Shown: positions 1-8,359 of the stretch, piece by piece
Numbering within the stretch: position 1 is the first letter of the stretch
How the letters are laid out: the number at the start of each line of letters is the position of its first letter
Source of the DNA: Mycobacterium haemophilum DSM 44634
GTDB taxonomy: Bacteria > Actinomycetota > Actinomycetes > Mycobacteriales > Mycobacteriaceae
NCBI RefSeq assembly: GCF_000340435.2
Contig: NZ_CP011883.2
Location: forward strand, 3,890,687-3,954,686
DNA length: 64,000 nucleotides
Reading direction: 5' to 3'
Notes under the pieces: model-generated
What the model was told of the DNA's origin: nothing
Databases searched by the model: none
The model's input: the letters and a program-made list of their open reading frames with translations, nothing else
Position numbers and translations under genes: made by a program

Positions 1-307
1 CGTGGCCGGACTGGATCTGGACGCGGCGCGTCAGCGCCTGAAGGGGGCGGGTTTCCAGGTTGCCGATCAACCCACCTCGGTCAACAGCAACGCCAAGCTC
101 GGCGAGGTGGTCGGCACCACACCCAGCGGCCAAACAATTCCGGGTTCGATCATCACAATTCAAACCAGCAACGGCATCCCGCCGGCTCCGCCACCGCCGC
201 CGGAGGGCGGCCCGCCGATGCCGCCCCCAGTCGGATCGCAGGTCATCGAGATTCCTGGCCTGCCGCCGATCACCATTCCGTTACTAGCGCCCCCGCCGCC
301 CCCGTAG
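1..307 (+). CDS. ponA2: Penicillin-binding protein PonA2, C-terminal fragment
   Basis: This is the last ~101 codons of a larger gene that begins before the window; the reading frame is already open at base 2 and stops with TAG at 305-307. The visible part is the end of a PASTA-type domain (LDLDAARQRLKGAGFQV, then GTTPSG) followed by a proline-rich tail (PPPPPEGG, PLLAPPPPP). Class A penicillin-binding proteins with one C-terminal PASTA domain and a Pro-rich tail are the PonA2 family, which polymerise and cross-link peptidoglycan outside the membrane. The following genes match the order downstream of ponA2 in M. tuberculosis, which supports the name. The catalytic domains are not in view. Confidence 0.88.
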   Translation, partial: VAGLDLDAARQRLKGAGFQVADQPTSVNSNAKLGEVVGTTPSGQTIPGSIITIQTSNGIPPAPPPPPEGGPPMPPPVGSQVIEIPGLPPITIPLLAPPPPP

Positions 308-373
308 ACCCTCAAAAGGCGATGTACCACCGGAATTGCGTTGTCGGTCCGCGACCGGCAGTAGGCTGCCTGC

Positions 374-1396
374 ATGGCTGACGCGCGCCCGACTACCCCG
401 TTTAGCACCGGTCCTGCGGCCCGCTCGAAAGTTAGCGGTCGCCGGGCGTGGCCCATCCTGATCCGCACCGGCGCCGTTGTGCTCGGCTCCACCGCCGCAG
501 GGATCGGTTATGCCTCGATCGTCGAGCGCAACGCGTTCGTCCTGCGTGAGCTGACCATCCCGGTCTTAACACCGGGCTCCACGCCGCTGCGAGTGCTGCA
601 TATCAGCGATATGCATATGCTGCCCCACCAGCGCCGCAAACAAGCCTGGCTCCGCGACCTGGCCACCTGGGAGCCCGACCTGGTGGTCAACACCGGTGAC
701 AACTTGGCGCATCCCAGGGCGGTACCCGCGGTCATCCAAACCCTGGGTGATCTGTTGTCCCGCCCGGGTGTCTTTGTGTTCGGCAGCAATGACTACTTCG
801 GGCCACGCCTAAAGAACCCGGTGAACTACCTGACCAACCCGAGGCACCGGGTCCGTGGTGAACCGTTGCCGTGGCAGGATCTGCGGGCGGCGTTCACCGA
901 ACGTGGCTGGCTCGACCTGACCCACACCCGCCGCGAGTTCGAGGTGGCTGGACTGCACATTGCCGCCGCAGGCGTGGACGACCCGCACGTCGGCCGGGAC
1001 CGGTACGACACTATCGCGGGCCCAGCCAGCCCGGCCGCGAACCTGCGGCTGGGGTTGACCCATTCGCCGGAACCGCGGGTGCTGGACCGCTTCGCCGCCG
1101 ACGGCTATCAGCTGGTGATGGCCGGCCACACGCACGGTGGCCAATTGTGCCTGCCGTTCTACGGAGCCCTGGTAACCAACTGCGGCCTGGACCGGTCTCG
1201 GGCGAAGGGGATATCACGCTGGGGTGCGGATATGCGGTTGCATGTCTCCGCGGGGATAGGCACCTCACCGTTTGCGCCGGTGCGATTCTGCTGCCGACCC
1301 GAAGCCACCCTGCTGACGTTGATCGCCGCCCCGATGGGCGGTCGAGAGTCCAGGAGGAATCTGGGCCGTTCGCAACCAACGGCTGCAGTGCGTTGA
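374..1396 (+). CDS. Membrane-anchored calcineurin-like metallophosphoesterase (Rv3683-like)
   Basis: A 340-residue protein with one N-terminal hydrophobic segment (about residues 27-48), so the catalytic domain is probably held at the membrane. The dinuclear metal motifs of calcineurin-like phosphoesterases are present in order: D79-x-H81 (ISDMH), GDN near 109, SND (FGSNDYFG) and GHTHGG near 251. This layout matches the YkuE/YaeI subfamily, some of which act on UDP-diacylglucosamine or phospholipid-type substrates; the substrate here is not visible. The gene lies 66 bp after ponA2, and its TGA overlaps the proposed TTG start of the next gene by two bases, so the two are likely co-transcribed. 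Confidence 0.9.
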   Translation: MADARPTTPFSTGPAARSKVSGRRAWPILIRTGAVVLGSTAAGIGYASIVERNAFVLRELTIPVLTPGSTPLRVLHISDMHMLPHQRRKQAWLRDLATWEPDLVVNTGDNLAHPRAVPAVIQTLGDLLSRPGVFVFGSNDYFGPRLKNPVNYLTNPRHRVRGEPLPWQDLRAAFTERGWLDLTHTRREFEVAGLHIAAAGVDDPHVGRDRYDTIAGPASPAANLRLGLTHSPEPRVLDRFAADGYQLVMAGHTHGGQLCLPFYGALVTNCGLDRSRAKGISRWGADMRLHVSAGIGTSPFAPVRFCCRPEATLLTLIAAPMGGRESRRNLGRSQPTAAVR

Positions 1397-2508
1397 ACGG
1401 GCGCACCGAGATCGTGGTCCGCAGCCTGCCACGAAACTGGGCCGACAACGCAATCCGGCTGATCGAGGCCGACGCCCGGCGCAGCGCTGACACCCACTTG
1501 CTGCGGTACCCGCTGCCGTCGGCCTGGTGCACCGATGGCCTCGGTGTCCAGGTCGAGCTGTACCTCAAAGACGAAACGACCCACATCACCGGCAGCCTCA
1601 AACACCGGCTGGCACGCTCGTTGTTCCTCTATGCGCTGTGCAACGGGTGGATCAACGACGGCACCACGGTGGTGGAGGCGTCGTCGGGTTCAACGGCGGT
1701 CTCCGAAGCCTACTTCGCGGCGTTGCTAGGTCTGCCGTTCATCGCCGTGATGCCGGAGGCGACCAGCGCCTCCAAGGTGGCGCTCATCGAATCACAAGGC
1801 GGCCGTTGCCATTTCGTGAAGAACTCAAGCGAGGTCTACGCCGAGGCTCAGCGTGTCGCGCAGCAGACCGGCGGGCACTATCTGGACCAGTTCACCAACG
1901 CCGAGCGTGCGACCGACTGGCGCGGCAACAACAACATCGCCGAGTCGATCTACATGCAAATGCGCGAAGAGCAGCACCCCATCCCGGAATGGATTGTGGT
2001 CGGCGCGGGCACTGGCGGAACCAGCGCGACGATCGGCCGCTACATCCGCTATCGGCGACACCAGACCCGATTGTGTGTTGTCGACCCGGAGAATTCCGCG
2101 TTCTTTCCCGCCTACGCCGAAGCCCGATACGACATCGTCATGCCCGCGTCGTCCCGCATCGAGGGCATTGGACGGCCGCGAGTCGAGCCATCATTCCTGC
2201 CCGGGGTGGTCGACCGCATGGTCGCGGTTCCCGACGCGGCGTCGATCGCCGCCGCCCGCCACGCCAGCGCCGTGCTCGGGCGCCGGGTGGGCCCGTCGAC
2301 GGGTACCAACCTGTGGGGAGCGTTCGGCCTGCTCGCCGAGATGGTGGCCGCAGGCCGCAGCGGTTCGGTGGTCACTCTGCTCGCCGACAGTGGCGACCGC
2401 TACGTTGACACCTACTTCAACGACGACTGGGTCAGCGCCCAGGGACTCGATCTCAACGGGCCTGCTGAGGCGCTGGTGGAGTTCGAACGCTCGTGCCGTT
2501 GGAGCTGA
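1393..2508 (+). CDS. cds1: PLP-dependent cysteine desulfhydrase Cds1 (Rv3684-like)
   Basis: A fold-type II PLP enzyme of the cysteine synthase family. The Schiff-base lysine lies in TGSLKHR (replacing the SVKDR of CysK), a substrate/PLP loop in EASSGSTA, and the phosphate-binding glycine loop is VGAGTGGT. The M. tuberculosis counterpart Rv3684 has been reported as Cds1, an L-cysteine desulfhydrase releasing H2S, pyruvate and ammonia. The open frame runs far upstream inside the preceding gene, but family similarity begins near 1,400, so the TTG at 1393, which overlaps the upstream stop, or the GTG at 1414 is the likely start. The assignment of activity is by homology; the start is uncertain by a few codons. 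Confidence 0.87.
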   Translation: MNGRTEIVVRSLPRNWADNAIRLIEADARRSADTHLLRYPLPSAWCTDGLGVQVELYLKDETTHITGSLKHRLARSLFLYALCNGWINDGTTVVEASSGSTAVSEAYFAALLGLPFIAVMPEATSASKVALIESQGGRCHFVKNSSEVYAEAQRVAQQTGGHYLDQFTNAERATDWRGNNNIAESIYMQMREEQHPIPEWIVVGAGTGGTSATIGRYIRYRRHQTRLCVVDPENSAFFPAYAEARYDIVMPASSRIEGIGRPRVEPSFLPGVVDRMVAVPDAASIAAARHASAVLGRRVGPSTGTNLWGAFGLLAEMVAAGRSGSVVTLLADSGDRYVDTYFNDDWVSAQGLDLNGPAEALVEFERSCRWS

Positions 2509-2578
2509 CTCGCACTGCCCAGGGCACCGGGATTTGGCCAGTCGGGCGGCCGGTGCGATAGGCTGTCGTGGCTTCAAG

Positions 2579-2652
<74 letters not shown>

Positions 2653-2797
2653 CCCAAAGATCCTGGTAGCAGGCGTACCTGGGTAGCTTTCCCGGCCGAT
2701 CGTTGCCATCGACGGCCTCATTTAGCTAACCGTCGGTGAACGTGACTGCCTCGTCGCGTCCATGACCGCTAGCTCGGCCGGCGCAAGCCGGACACGC

Positions 2798-3490
2798 CTA
2801 TGCGGTGACCAGGCTGTTCATCGACAGCGGCGTCCCGAAGTAAGCCGCTTCGGGGTCGACGACGACGGTCTTGGCTTCGCCTTGCCGGTCCAAGACTTCC
2901 TGAGCCATCTGCTCGAACGAGATCTTCCTCGGCCCTCCGACATTCTCGATGCCGCTCAGTGGTTCGCCTGCTGCCACGCGGGCGACCTCGGCCGCGAGTT
3001 CTGCGGCAGCGATGGGCTGGATCAGCGCGTCCGGTACCCGTACTTCATCGCCGACCGTGAGCGACGCTGTGATCGCATCGGTGAATTCTGCGAACTGGGT
3101 GGCGCGCACGATCGAGTAGGGAATCCCGGATTCTTCGATGAGCTTCTCTTGGGCGAGCTTCGCCCGCAGGTAGCCGCTTTTGGGTAATTGGTCGGCACCA
3201 ACGATTGACACCGCGACGTAGTGTCCGACGCCAGCTACCGTCGCGGCAGCCACCAAATTAGCCGTCGATTTGGTGAAAAACTCCATCACCGGTCCGTCGT
3301 CGAATGAGGGCGAGTTAGAGACATCAACGACCACGTCGGCTCCAGTCAGCGCGTCAGCAAGACCTGCCCCGGTAAGTGTGTTGACTCCAGTCCTGGGCGA
3401 CGCTGCCACCGCCTCGTCGCCGTGGTCGCGCAATTTGTCGACCACGTGCGCCCCGAGGACCCCAGTGCCACCAATCACGACGATCTTCAC
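2798..3490 (-). CDS. NmrA-like NAD(P)-binding short-chain dehydrogenase-type protein
   Basis: A 230-residue Rossmann protein. It opens with the nucleotide-binding fingerprint IGGTGVLGAHV at residues 5-15, lacks the classical YxxxK catalytic pair, and has an NmrA/atypical SDR body (VVVDVSNSP, YSIVRATQF). I chose the GTG at 3488-3490 because AGGAGG lies a few bases upstream and the fold begins immediately; an open frame further upstream reads into sequence with no family resemblance. Such proteins are typically redox sensors or NAD(P)H-dependent quinone or isoflavone-type reductases. It is convergent with nothing and divergent from the ceramidase gene 150 bp away, so the two may share a promoter region. 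The substrate is unknown. Confidence 0.85.
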   Translation of the reverse strand: MKIVVIGGTGVLGAHVVDKLRDHGDEAVAASPRTGVNTLTGAGLADALTGADVVVDVSNSPSFDDGPVMEFFTKSTANLVAAATVAGVGHYVAVSIVGADQLPKSGYLRAKLAQEKLIEESGIPYSIVRATQFAEFTDAITASLTVGDEVRVPDALIQPIAAAELAAEVARVAAGEPLSGIENVGGPRKISFEQMAQEVLDRQGEAKTVVVDPEAAYFGTPLSMNSLVTA

Positions 3491-3640
3491 GGTTTCCTCC
3501 TGTCGGAATCGTTGCCGAGACGCTGGAGGCTGGCTCCGATCATACGCAGAGAGCCGCTTGAATCGCGAGAGTGCAACTGGCGACGCCCACAGGAAGGAAT
3601 AGGTCGGCAACTGCACTTTCGCGGCTGGATAGGCTAGGCC

Positions 3641-5542
3641 ATGTTCAATGTGGGCCGCGGTATCGCCGACATCACCGGTGAGTCAGCGGACTGCGGCATG
3701 CTCGGCTACGGCAAGTCCGATCAGCGCACCGCCGGTATCCACTTTCGACTTCGGTCCCGGGCGTTCATTTTCGACGACGGACATGCCCGGTTACTGCTGG
3801 TTGTTGCCGACCTACCGCTGCCCATGCAAAGCGTGACTGACGAGGTGCTGCGCCAGTTGGCCGATCTGTATGGCGGCGCCTACTCGGAGCAGAACACGCT
3901 GATCACGACGACGCATACCCACTCCGGGCCCGGCGGGTACTGCGGACAGCTGCTGTACAACCTGACGACGAGCGGCTTTAGGCCGGTGACATTCGCCGCG
4001 ATCGTTGACGGAATCGTCGAATCGGTGGGACATGCGCACCGCGACATGGCACCCGCCACGGTGACGCTGTCGCACGGGGAGCTGCACAACGCGAGCATCA
4101 ACCGTTCGCCATCGTCGTTCGACCGCAACCCCGCAACCGATAGGGCCTTCTTCCCACACCGCATCGATCCGCACACCACGCTGGTCGGTATCGAAAGGGG
4201 CGACCGCCCGGTGGGCGCTATCCATTTCTTCGCCACCCACGGCACGAGTATGACCAACCGCAACCGCCTCATCTCCGGAGACAACAAAGGCTTCGCCGCC
4301 TACCATTGGGAGCGCAGCGTCGGTGGCGGGGATTACCTCGCCGGTCAGCCCGACTTCATCGCGGCCTTCGCACAGACCAACCCCGGCGACATGAGCCCGC
4401 GCGTCGATGGGGCCAGCACTTCCGCCGCCAGCCCGGACCATGGGATAGAGGGCACGCGCCGGGTGGGGTTACGCCAGTTCGAGGATGCCGTCAAGCAGTT
4501 GGGCAGCGCGGCACCCATCGGCACAGGTGTTGATGCGCGGTTCACCTACGTCGATCTCAGTTGTGTTCTCGCGCAGGGCGAATACACCCCCGACCGCCAA
4601 CCGCACCGTACCGGGCGCCCAATGATTGCCGCCGCCACCATCGCGGGTACCGATGACGGCGCCGGGTTCGGCGGCTTCTATCAAGGACGAAACCCGTTCT
4701 GGGACAGGATATCTAACGCTATCTACCGGTTGGCTACATCAGTACGGGCGGTACATGCCCCGAAGGGCATCGTGATACCCGCCCGCCTGCTGAACCGGAT
4801 GCATCCCTTTGTCCAGGAGGTCGTTCCTGTTCACCTCATGCGGATCGGTCGGCTCTATTTGATTGGCATCCCCGGCGAACCGACCATTGTCGCGGGGCTT
4901 CGGCTTCGTCGCACCGTCGCTTCAATTGTGGGCGCCAAACTTGCCGACGTGCTCTGCGTGGGCTACAGCAACGCCTACATCCATTACGTGACAACACCTG
5001 AAGAGTATCTTGAACAACGCTACGAGGGCGGCAGCACACTGTTTGGCCGATGGGAGCTGCCCGCTCTCATGCAAACCGTGGCCGGACTAGCCGAGGCAAT
5101 GCGAGACGGCCGTCCGACGTTACCCGGCGACCGGCCGCCACCCCATCAACCACTGAGCTGGGTGCGCGACGCCCCAGCCGATAACGGTCGTTTTGGCACC
5201 GTCATCGCTGAGCCGTCGGCGACCTACCGAGCCGGCGAGGTGGTAGAAGCCGTGTTCGTCAGCGCGCTACCGAATAACGATTTACGGCGCAACGGCACCT
5301 ACCTCGAAGTGATCCGTCAGGTGGGCGCAAGTTGGGTGCGAATCGCTGACGATGGTGATTGGTCAACGAGTTTTCGGTGGCAGCGACAAGGACGGGCCGG
5401 GTCGCGCGTCACCATCCGCTGGGAGATTCCCAGCGCGGCCACGCCCGGGCAATATCGCATCGTCCATCACGGGACCGCACGCAACCGCGATGGCAGGCGG
5501 CAGGCATTCACCGGCAGGACTCGCGAATTCACGGTTTCCTGA
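3641..5542 (+). CDS. Neutral/alkaline non-lysosomal ceramidase
   Basis: A 633-residue protein of the neutral ceramidase family, which hydrolyses the amide bond of ceramide to sphingosine and a fatty acid. The N-terminus shows the family start (VGRGIADITG). The predicted zinc ligands are H92 and H94 (TTHTHSGPGG) and H200 (FATHGTS); the catalytic serine is S252 in NPGDMSPR, matching the GDxSP motif. The last ~130 residues form the Ig-like C-terminal domain (FVSALPNND, RFRW-like strands). No signal peptide is visible, although many bacterial homologues are secreted. M. tuberculosis has a ceramidase (Rv0669c) at another locus; this copy sits in an accessory block. Length and motifs look intact. 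Confidence 0.93.
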   Translation: MFNVGRGIADITGESADCGMLGYGKSDQRTAGIHFRLRSRAFIFDDGHARLLLVVADLPLPMQSVTDEVLRQLADLYGGAYSEQNTLITTTHTHSGPGGYCGQLLYNLTTSGFRPVTFAAIVDGIVESVGHAHRDMAPATVTLSHGELHNASINRSPSSFDRNPATDRAFFPHRIDPHTTLVGIERGDRPVGAIHFFATHGTSMTNRNRLISGDNKGFAAYHWERSVGGGDYLAGQPDFIAAFAQTNPGDMSPRVDGASTSAASPDHGIEGTRRVGLRQFEDAVKQLGSAAPIGTGVDARFTYVDLSCVLAQGEYTPDRQPHRTGRPMIAAATIAGTDDGAGFGGFYQGRNPFWDRISNAIYRLATSVRAVHAPKGIVIPARLLNRMHPFVQEVVPVHLMRIGRLYLIGIPGEPTIVAGLRLRRTVASIVGAKLADVLCVGYSNAYIHYVTTPEEYLEQRYEGGSTLFGRWELPALMQTVAGLAEAMRDGRPTLPGDRPPPHQPLSWVRDAPADNGRFGTVIAEPSATYRAGEVVEAVFVSALPNNDLRRNGTYLEVIRQVGASWVRIADDGDWSTSFRWQRQGRAGSRVTIRWEIPSAATPGQYRIVHHGTARNRDGRRQAFTGRTREFTVS

Positions 5543-5605
5543 GGGCGGCGCCCAAGGGCCCCGGCCACGGAGCCCACCGTCGCAAATCTCCGATCACGTT
5601 GAGAG

Positions 5606-5980
5606 TCAAGCGATCAGCCCTGGAACCGGTTGGAGGAACTCCAACCGGTTGTCGAACGGGTCTGCGGCGCAGAAACGCCGAAGACCGGGAAAGTCGTCGT
5701 CCCATTGCACTTGATGGCCGGAGGCCGCGATTCGCCGAGCCAGCGCATCGATGTCACTGACGAGGATGCCTGGGTGCGCTTTGCGGGCTGGCCGGAACTC
5801 GGACTCGACGCCAAGATGAAGTTCGAGGTCACCGGCCCGAAACCAGGCGCCACCACGCTCGGCGAGAACTGAAGGTTTAGCGATCTCGGTCATCCCGAGA
5901 ACGTCGATGAAAAAATGCCGTGCACGGTCTTCTTGGCCCGCAGGCATCGCCAGCTGTACGTGATGCAGCCCCCCGAACAT
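5606..5980 (-). CDS. VOC (glyoxalase/bleomycin-resistance fold) protein
   Basis: A 124-residue single-domain protein. It begins with the VOC signature HHVQLAMPAG, followed by a strand-helix pattern with FFIDVLGM and the terminal strand DPFDNRLEFLQP. The E in RLEFLQP and the H in LHHVQ are at metal-ligand positions, and LELHLG is the central strand. VOC proteins act as lyases, dioxygenases or antibiotic-binding proteins; nothing here separates these. It is convergent with the ceramidase gene (63 bp between stops) and faces away from the 424-bp gap before the P450 gene. Confidence 0.85.
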   Translation of the reverse strand: MFGGLHHVQLAMPAGQEDRARHFFIDVLGMTEIAKPSVLAERGGAWFRAGDLELHLGVESEFRPARKAHPGILVSDIDALARRIAASGHQVQWDDDFPGLRRFCAADPFDNRLEFLQPVPGLIA

Positions 5981-6404
5981 GCTCTGGATTGTTCCCTACA
6001 CGTCGCTGGCTCGCTGGCAGATTAAGAAAACCGCCAAGAAACCGCCGTCGGTTGCCCTACCCGGCTTGATGACTTAGTGGGACCCCATCATCCCGGGTCC
6101 CATCATCGTTTTCATCATCGACGGCATTCCATCGCACACAATTCCGCCGACGATATGAAGACTCCTCGTCTGAGATATCTCAGTGTCAATGTAGTTGCTG
6201 CAGATACTGTTTCATCACGCTGAAGCCCCGGCGCTGCGACCTAGGAGCACTCGGGCCTGTGGTGGTGGGTAACTGTGGGACCAGCCCCAACATCGCCGGC
6301 CCCATTGACCGCCGGCTGTTCAATCGGCGGTAGCGGGGCAGGGGAACGACCCGTAGCAATCGAAAGACCGCGGTGGCGGTTTCCAACTTGGTTCGCAACT
6401 ACCT
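5981..6404. other. 424-bp gap with a methionine-rich short frame
   Basis: There is no convincing full gene between the VOC gene and the first P450. On the minus strand, 6074-6127 encodes a 17-residue Met-rich peptide (MPSMMKTMMGPGMMGSH) at the end of an open frame of about 45 codons with no good start. Methionine-rich tails of this type occur on copper-binding proteins, so it may be debris of such a gene. Nothing else is recognised. Confidence 0.35.
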
Positions 6405-7811
6405 CTAAAGCGGACGGAACTGCACCATGGTGCCGCAGCGGGGTGCAAGCATGATGGAGCGGCGCACGATCTTCTCGGGCTTTTCGTTGACAGCGATAAA
6501 TTCGCCGCCGCGCAGCAACACATGCAGCACGGTGATCAACTCCCGCATGGAAAAGCTCGCGCCCAGACAGCGTTTGAGGCCGCCGCCGAACGGAACCCAC
6601 GCATAGGTTTGCGGTCGGATGCCAAGGAACCGCTCGGGACGGAACTCGTTTGGCTGCTGATAGGTATCGGAGTTGCGGTTAATAGCGATGATATGGATGA
6701 CAATTCGCGTGCCGGCATCGACACAGTAGCCGCCAATGGGAAACGGCTGCGCAGCAACACGGGCCGTGAAGGGCGCGGGTGGACGTATCCGCAGAGTCTC
6801 GTTGATCACCGCAGTCGTAAAGGCCTCGTCACCATTTACGGCTTCGGATTGCACGCGTCGGAGCGCATCGGGATGGTGCAACAGAAGATCGAACGCCCAT
6901 GCCAACGTGGTCGCGGTGGTTTCGTGACCGGCCAGCATCAGGGTGATCAGATCGTCTCGAATTTCGCTGTCTGTCAACCGTTCTCCGTCGTCTCCACGAG
7001 CGCACAGGAGCAACGCCAGAATGTCGACTTGCTCATTCAGTCGCGGATCGCGTCTCCGCCGAGCGATGAGCGGCATGACGACGTCGTCGATCTCCCTGTT
7101 GGCATGGTCCCGCTGAGGCCATACCCGCAACGCACCGAGGCGACGTAGCGCGTAGCGGACAGTCAATTGCTCCGAAACACCCAGATTCAAGAGACGTTCG
7201 AATGGCCGGCCCACTCGTCGCACCTCGTCGGGATCATCAACTCCAAAGATGACCCTGACGATCACGTCCAGCATCAGCGACCGCGCTGCCTGCAACATCT
7301 CGAACGGACGATCAACGGGCCAGCTGCGCATAGCCGCGCGGGCGGAGTTCTCCATGATCGGCATATAACTGCGCAGCGCAGCACCGTGCAGCGCAGGCGT
7401 CAAGAGTTTGCGCCGCCGCAGATGTTCTGGCTCCTCCTGCACAAACATCGAACCGGACCCGTAAATCGCCGCCGCGGGTCCCACGCCTTCTCCCCCACGC
7501 AGAACATCTGCCGGCGCGGTGAAAACCTCCTTAGCCAGCTCCGGGTCTGACACGATCGCCACCTTGCCTAGGCTGAGGATGGGCATCGTCATGATCGGTC
7601 CGTACCGACGTATCAACCGCAGCATCCGGCGTTCGCCGCCCACCAGATAGGCGACCGCATACGCTGCGGCAAACGCCGGACGAAACAGGCGCGGGGCGGG
7701 TAGGCCCGGTGGGCAGGGCAACCAATCCGGTGCGCTCTTCCGCCGAAGTGCGGATGATGTCACGCCAACGGCTCCCATCAAAGTAACGAGAAATGACCCG
7801 TTTCTAATCAC
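6405..7811 (-). CDS. Cytochrome P450 (CYP137/CYP138-like group)
   Basis: A full-length P450 of up to 468 residues. It shows the I-helix oxygen-binding motif AGHETT, the K-helix ETLR (ExxR), the PERF region (RPERFLG) and the haem loop FGGGLKRCLG with the cysteine thiolate. The N-terminus is proline-rich (PCPPGLPAP) without a strong anchor. The start is either GTG at 7811 or ATG at 7778; neither has a strong ribosome site. In M. tuberculosis a P450 (cyp137) follows tRNA-Pro on the same strand, so this may be its positional equivalent, but I cannot confirm the subfamily by eye. A 38-bp palindrome lies 172 bp upstream. Confidence 0.93.
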   Translation of the reverse strand: MIRNGSFLVTLMGAVGVTSSALRRKSAPDWLPCPPGLPAPRLFRPAFAAAYAVAYLVGGERRMLRLIRRYGPIMTMPILSLGKVAIVSDPELAKEVFTAPADVLRGGEGVGPAAAIYGSGSMFVQEEPEHLRRRKLLTPALHGAALRSYMPIMENSARAAMRSWPVDRPFEMLQAARSLMLDVIVRVIFGVDDPDEVRRVGRPFERLLNLGVSEQLTVRYALRRLGALRVWPQRDHANREIDDVVMPLIARRRRDPRLNEQVDILALLLCARGDDGERLTDSEIRDDLITLMLAGHETTATTLAWAFDLLLHHPDALRRVQSEAVNGDEAFTTAVINETLRIRPPAPFTARVAAQPFPIGGYCVDAGTRIVIHIIAINRNSDTYQQPNEFRPERFLGIRPQTYAWVPFGGGLKRCLGASFSMRELITVLHVLLRGGEFIAVNEKPEKIVRRSIMLAPRCGTMVQFRPL

Positions 7812-8359
7812 AGCGAAACACGGCGTTTCTGACGGGTCAAGGCAACGACATTCCGCTTACGTCGGATCAGCGAACGCCAACCCTACTTCCGGCAATCCAT
7901 CGCCCATGAGCCGATGGCTCAACCGAGTCGCACGAGGCAAAAATATCCGGTAGCCTTTGTTACTGCATCAATCAATAGTCGTTCAAGGACATTATATCCT
8001 ATAGGATATAATGTCCTTGAGTTACATTGCCGCGCGCGGCTGCGCAGTCGGTTCGTAACTTGACCCGTGAACCGCCTCGGGAGGAGAAGAACCAAAGATC
8101 GTTAGTGACGTTGCAGTGGCTTCGCCAAGGTAGGCGGCGATGAGCGCGGTGGTAGCGGCGTCGCGACACGACCGCTGACCCTGATTAGGGCGCAGCAGTT
8201 GATTTTAGGCACAGGCGCCGTCAGCGGCTGATCGGGCAACGGGGGCTACGGATCTCCTGACCTTCTCGGCTGCACAGCTGCCGGTGCGATATCGACGCTG
8301 AACGCAATGCGGCCACGAGGCCCACCACTGCCTGCACAACCATGAGATGGAGCACTTCG
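7812..8359. other. 548-bp divergent intergenic region
   Basis: The region separates the minus-strand P450 from the plus-strand PPE gene. It contains the 38-bp palindrome at 7983-8020 (listed separately) and no supported coding frame. The unusually AT-rich centre contrasts with the surrounding DNA. Confidence 0.6.
7983..8020. promoter_or_regulatory. 38-bp perfect palindrome, probable operator over divergent -10 elements
   Basis: The 38 bases starting TCAAGGACATTATATCCT and ending with their exact reverse complement form an uninterrupted palindrome with no spacer. Each arm contains TATAAT (8007-8012 on the plus strand and its mirror on the minus strand), so each strand carries a perfect -10 hexamer. 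It sits 172 bp upstream of the P450 and 340 bp upstream of the PPE gene. There is no T-run, so a terminator is unlikely; a dimeric repressor site covering divergent promoters is the best reading. The regulator is unknown. Confidence 0.6.

Noticed and set aside
871..1392. Open frame extending cds1 upstream inside the metallophosphoesterase gene
   Set aside because: The extension has no family resemblance and lies in the shadow of a gene with all its motifs; the cds1 start was placed at the stop overlap.
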